From the NCBI GenBank assembly GCA_032718475.1, contig JAUCBJ010002800.1, positions 1 to 64,000 on the forward strand: DNA of 64,000 nucleotides. The letters are read 5' to 3'. Every line of letters begins with the position of its first letter. Position 1 is the first letter of the stretch. This stretch comes from Nemertoderma westbladi. Taxonomy: Eukaryota > Xenacoelomorpha > Nemertodermatida > Nemertodermatidae. Below the pieces are notes generated by a model that saw nothing but the letters and a program-made list of their open reading frames with translations, was not told the origin of the DNA and did no database searches. The position numbers and the translations under genes were made by a program. Shown piece by piece: positions 60,840 through 64,000 of this stretch.

Positions 60840-63800
60840 TTATATTGGCTACCCATGGAGTAATTAAAGTTATATTGGCTACCCATGGAGTAATTAAAGT
60901 TATATTAGCTACTCCGTAATTAAAGTTATATTAGCTACTCCGTAATTAAAGTTATATTGGCTACCCAAGGAGTAATTAAAGTTATATTGGCTACCCATGG
61001 AGTAATTAAAGTTATATTGGCTACCCATGGAGTAATTAAAGTTATATTTGTTACCCATGGAGTAATTAAAGTTATATTGGCTACTCATGGAGTAATTAAA
61101 GTTATATGAGCTACTCCGTAATTAAAGTTATATTGGCTACCCATGGAGTAATTAAAGTTATATTTGTTACCCATGGAGTAATTAAAGTTATATTGGCTAC
61201 CCATGGAGTAATTAAAGTTATATTGGCTACCCATGGAGTAATTAAAGTTATATTGGCTACTCATGGAGTAATTAAAGTTATATGAGCTACTCCGTAATTA
61301 AAGTTATATTGGTTACCCATGGAGTAATTAAAGTTATATTGGCTACCCATGGAGTAATTAAAGTTATATTGGCTACCCATGGAGTAATTAAAGTTATATT
61401 TGTTACCCATGGAGTAATTAAAGTTATATTGGCTACCCATGGAGTAATTAAAGTTATATGAGCTACTCCGTAATTAAAGTTATATTGGTTACCCATGGAG
61501 TAATTAAAGTTATATTGGCTACCCATGGAGTAATTAAAGTTATATTTGTTACCCATGGAGTAATTAAAGTTATATTTGTTACCCATGGAGTAATTAAAGT
61601 TATATTGGTTACCCATGTAGTAATTAAAGTTATATTGGTTACCCAAGGAGTAATTAAAGTTATATTAGCTACTCCGTAATTAAAGTTATATTGGTTACCC
61701 AAGGAGTAATTAAAGTTATATTGGCTACCCATGGAGTAATTAAAGTTATATTGGCTACCCATGGAGTAATTAAAGTTATATTTGTTACCCATGGAGTAAT
61801 TAAAGTTATATTGGCTACCCATGGAGTAATTAAAGTTATATTGGCTACCCATGGAGTAATTAAAGTTATATTTGTTACCCATGGAGTAATTAAAGTTATA
61901 TTGGCTACCCATGGAGTAATTAAAGTTATATTGGCTACCCATGGAGTAATTAAAGTTATATCGGCTACCCATGGAGTAATTAAAGTTATATTGGCTACCC
62001 ATGGAGTAATTAAAGTTATATTTGTTACCCATGGAGTAATTAAAGTTATATTGGCTACCCATGGAGTAATTAAAGTTATATCGGCTACCCATGGAGTAAT
62101 TAAAGTTATATTGGCTACCCATGGAGTAATTAAAGTTATATTTGTTACCCATGGAGTAATTAAAGTTATATTGGCTACCCATGGAGTAATTAAAGTTATA
62201 TTAGCTACTCCGTAATTAAAGTTATATTGGCTACTCCGTAATTAAAGTTATATTGGTTACCCAAGGAGTAATTAAAGTTATATTAGCTACTCCGTAATTA
62301 AAGTTATATTGGTTACCCAAGGAGTAATTAAAGTTATATTGGCTACCCATGGAGTAATTAAAGTTATATTGGCTACCCATGGAGTAATTAAAGTTATATT
62401 GGCTACCCAAGGAGTAATTAAAGTTATATTGGCTACCCATGGAGTAATTAAAGTTATATTGGCTACTCATGGAGTAATTAAAGTTATATGAGCTACTCCG
62501 TAATTAAAGTTATATTGGCTACTCCGTAATTAAAGTTATATTGGTTACCCAAGGAGTAATTAAAGTTATATTGGCTACCCATGGAGTAATTAAAGTTATA
62601 TTGGCTACCCATGGAGTAATTAAAGTTATATTGGCTACCCAAGGAGTAATTAAAGTTATATTGGCTACCCATGGAGTAATTAAAGTTATATTGGCTACCC
62701 ATGGAGTAATTAAAGTTATTGGCTACCCATGGAGTAATTAAAGTTATATTGGCTACCCATGGAGTAATTAAAGTTATATTGGCTACCCAAGGAGTAATTA
62801 AAGTTATATTAGCTACTCCGTAATTAAAGTTATATTGGCTACTCCGTAATTAAAGTTATATTGGTTACCCAAGGAGTAATTAAAGTTATATTGGCTACCC
62901 ATGGAGTAATTAAAGTTATATTGGCTACCCATGGAGTAATTAAAGTTATATTGGCTACCCAAGGAGTAATTAAAGTTATATTGGCTACCCATGGAGTAAT
63001 TAAAGTTATATTGGCTACCCATGGAGTAATTAAAGTTATTGGCTACCCATGGAGTAATTAAAGTTATTGGCTACCCATGGAGTAATTAAAGTTATTGGCT
63101 ACCCATGGAGTAATTAAAGTTATATTGGCTACCCATGGAGTAATTAAAGTTATATTGGCTACCCATGGAGTAATTAAAGTTATATTAGCTACTCCGTAAT
63201 TAAAGTTATATTAGCTACTCCGTAATTAAAGTTATATTGGCTACCCAAGGAGTAATTAAAGTTATATTGGCTACCCATGGAGTAATTAAAGTTATATTGG
63301 CTACCCATGGAGTAATTAAAGTTATATTTGTTACCCATGGAGTAATTAAAGTTATATTGGCTACTCATGGAGTAATTAAAGTTATATGAGCTACTCCGTA
63401 ATTAAAGTTATATTGGCTACCCATGGAGTAATTAAAGTTATATTTGTTACCCATGGAGTAATTAAAGTTATATTGGCTACCCATGGAGTAATTAAAGTTA
63501 TATTGGCTACCCATGGAGTAATTAAAGTTATATTGGCTACTCATGGAGTAATTAAAGTTATATGAGCTACTCCGTAATTAAAGTTATATTGGTTACCCAT
63601 GGAGTAATTAAAGTTATATTGGCTACCCATGGAGTAATTAAAGTTATATTGGCTACCCATGGAGTAATTAAAGTTATATTTGTTACCCATGGAGTAATTA
63701 AAGTTATATTGGCTACCCATGGAGTAATTAAAGTTATATGAGCTACTCCGTAATTAAAGTTATATTGGTTACCCATGGAGTAATTAAAGTTATATTGGCT

Positions 63801-64000
63801 ACCCATGGAGTAATTAAAGTTATATTTGTTACCCATGGAGTAATTAAAGTTATATTTGTTACCCATGGAGTAATTAAAGTTATATTGGTTACCCATGTAG
63901 TAATTAAAGTTATATTGGTTACCCAAGGAGTAATTAAAGTTATATTAGCTACTCCGTAATTAAAGTTATATTGGTTACCCAAGGAGTAATTAAAGTTATA
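60840..64000. repeat. Block duplication, offset 2,280 bp
   Basis: Sequence from about 60,841 to 61,720 recurs from 63,121 to the window end. It includes the rare acccatgtagtaatt unit at about 61,613 and 63,893. Confidence 0.85.

Larger units (their letters stand above)
46399..64000. repeat. Giant satellite array, right part, continues past window
   Basis: The same unit resumes directly after the LTR element and runs to the last base. The 26 bp form (agctactccgtaattaaagt) is frequent throughout, often in pairs. ggcggaacatgg occurs only twice, near 46,535 and 46,834. The tttgttacccatgg form becomes common after 61,000. Truncated junction units (ggttaccccattagctactc) occur near 54,636 and 59,595. 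Confidence 0.97.

Overview
This window is animal (metazoan) genomic DNA. The left end carries the last eight exons of a Notch receptor gene, spliced through short introns with GT/AG borders. The rest is non-genic DNA: non-LTR retrotransposon debris, tandem repeats at several scales, and one apparently young LTR retrotransposon. The Notch sequence is recognisable but divergent, with short introns. An invertebrate is likely and a tunicate is possible, but the sequence alone does not settle the species.

Layout. (1) 126-5013, + strand: Notch intracellular domain in eight exons. They encode 877 residues covering the end of the RAM/NLS region, the ankyrin repeats, and a low-complexity tail with a PEST/WSSSP-like end. 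One intron holds a 34-38 bp minisatellite whose unit carries a splice-acceptor-like sequence. Another acceptor is duplicated. The last exon has a coding 21 bp minisatellite. (2) 5262-7597: about 2.3 kb of a 20 bp minisatellite just downstream of Notch, then AT-rich DNA with candidate poly(A) signals. (3) 8660-13280: two dead, oppositely oriented copies of one LINE family. The minus-strand copy is split by a 1.6 kb block built from 315 bp tandem repeats.

(4) 13346-39395 and 46399-64000 (running off the right edge): one very large array of a roughly 30 bp unit (30, 28 and 26 bp forms), about 43.6 kb and on the order of 1,450-1,500 units. It has a layered higher-order structure: a 238 bp 8-mer, and blocks duplicated at offsets of 584, 989, 1002, 1954, 2280, 2627 and about 5316 bp. 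Both strands stay open for long stretches only because 30 is divisible by three, so these open frames are not genes.

(5) 39396-46398: a complete 7,003 bp LTR retrotransposon inserted in the array. It has two 550 bp LTRs with no difference found by eye, TG...CA ends, a TATAT 5 bp target duplication and a polypurine tract. It encodes gag-like protein in two overlapping frames, ending in a zinc knuckle pair of BEL/Pao style. No protease, reverse transcriptase, RNase H or integrase is visible. The place of pol is taken by about 1.7 kb of non-coding repeats rich in short stem-loops (GGTAC..GTACC, changing to GGCAC..GTGCC with pairing kept). It looks like a gag-only, non-autonomous element that would need another element's pol. 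This is the best candidate here for something undescribed.
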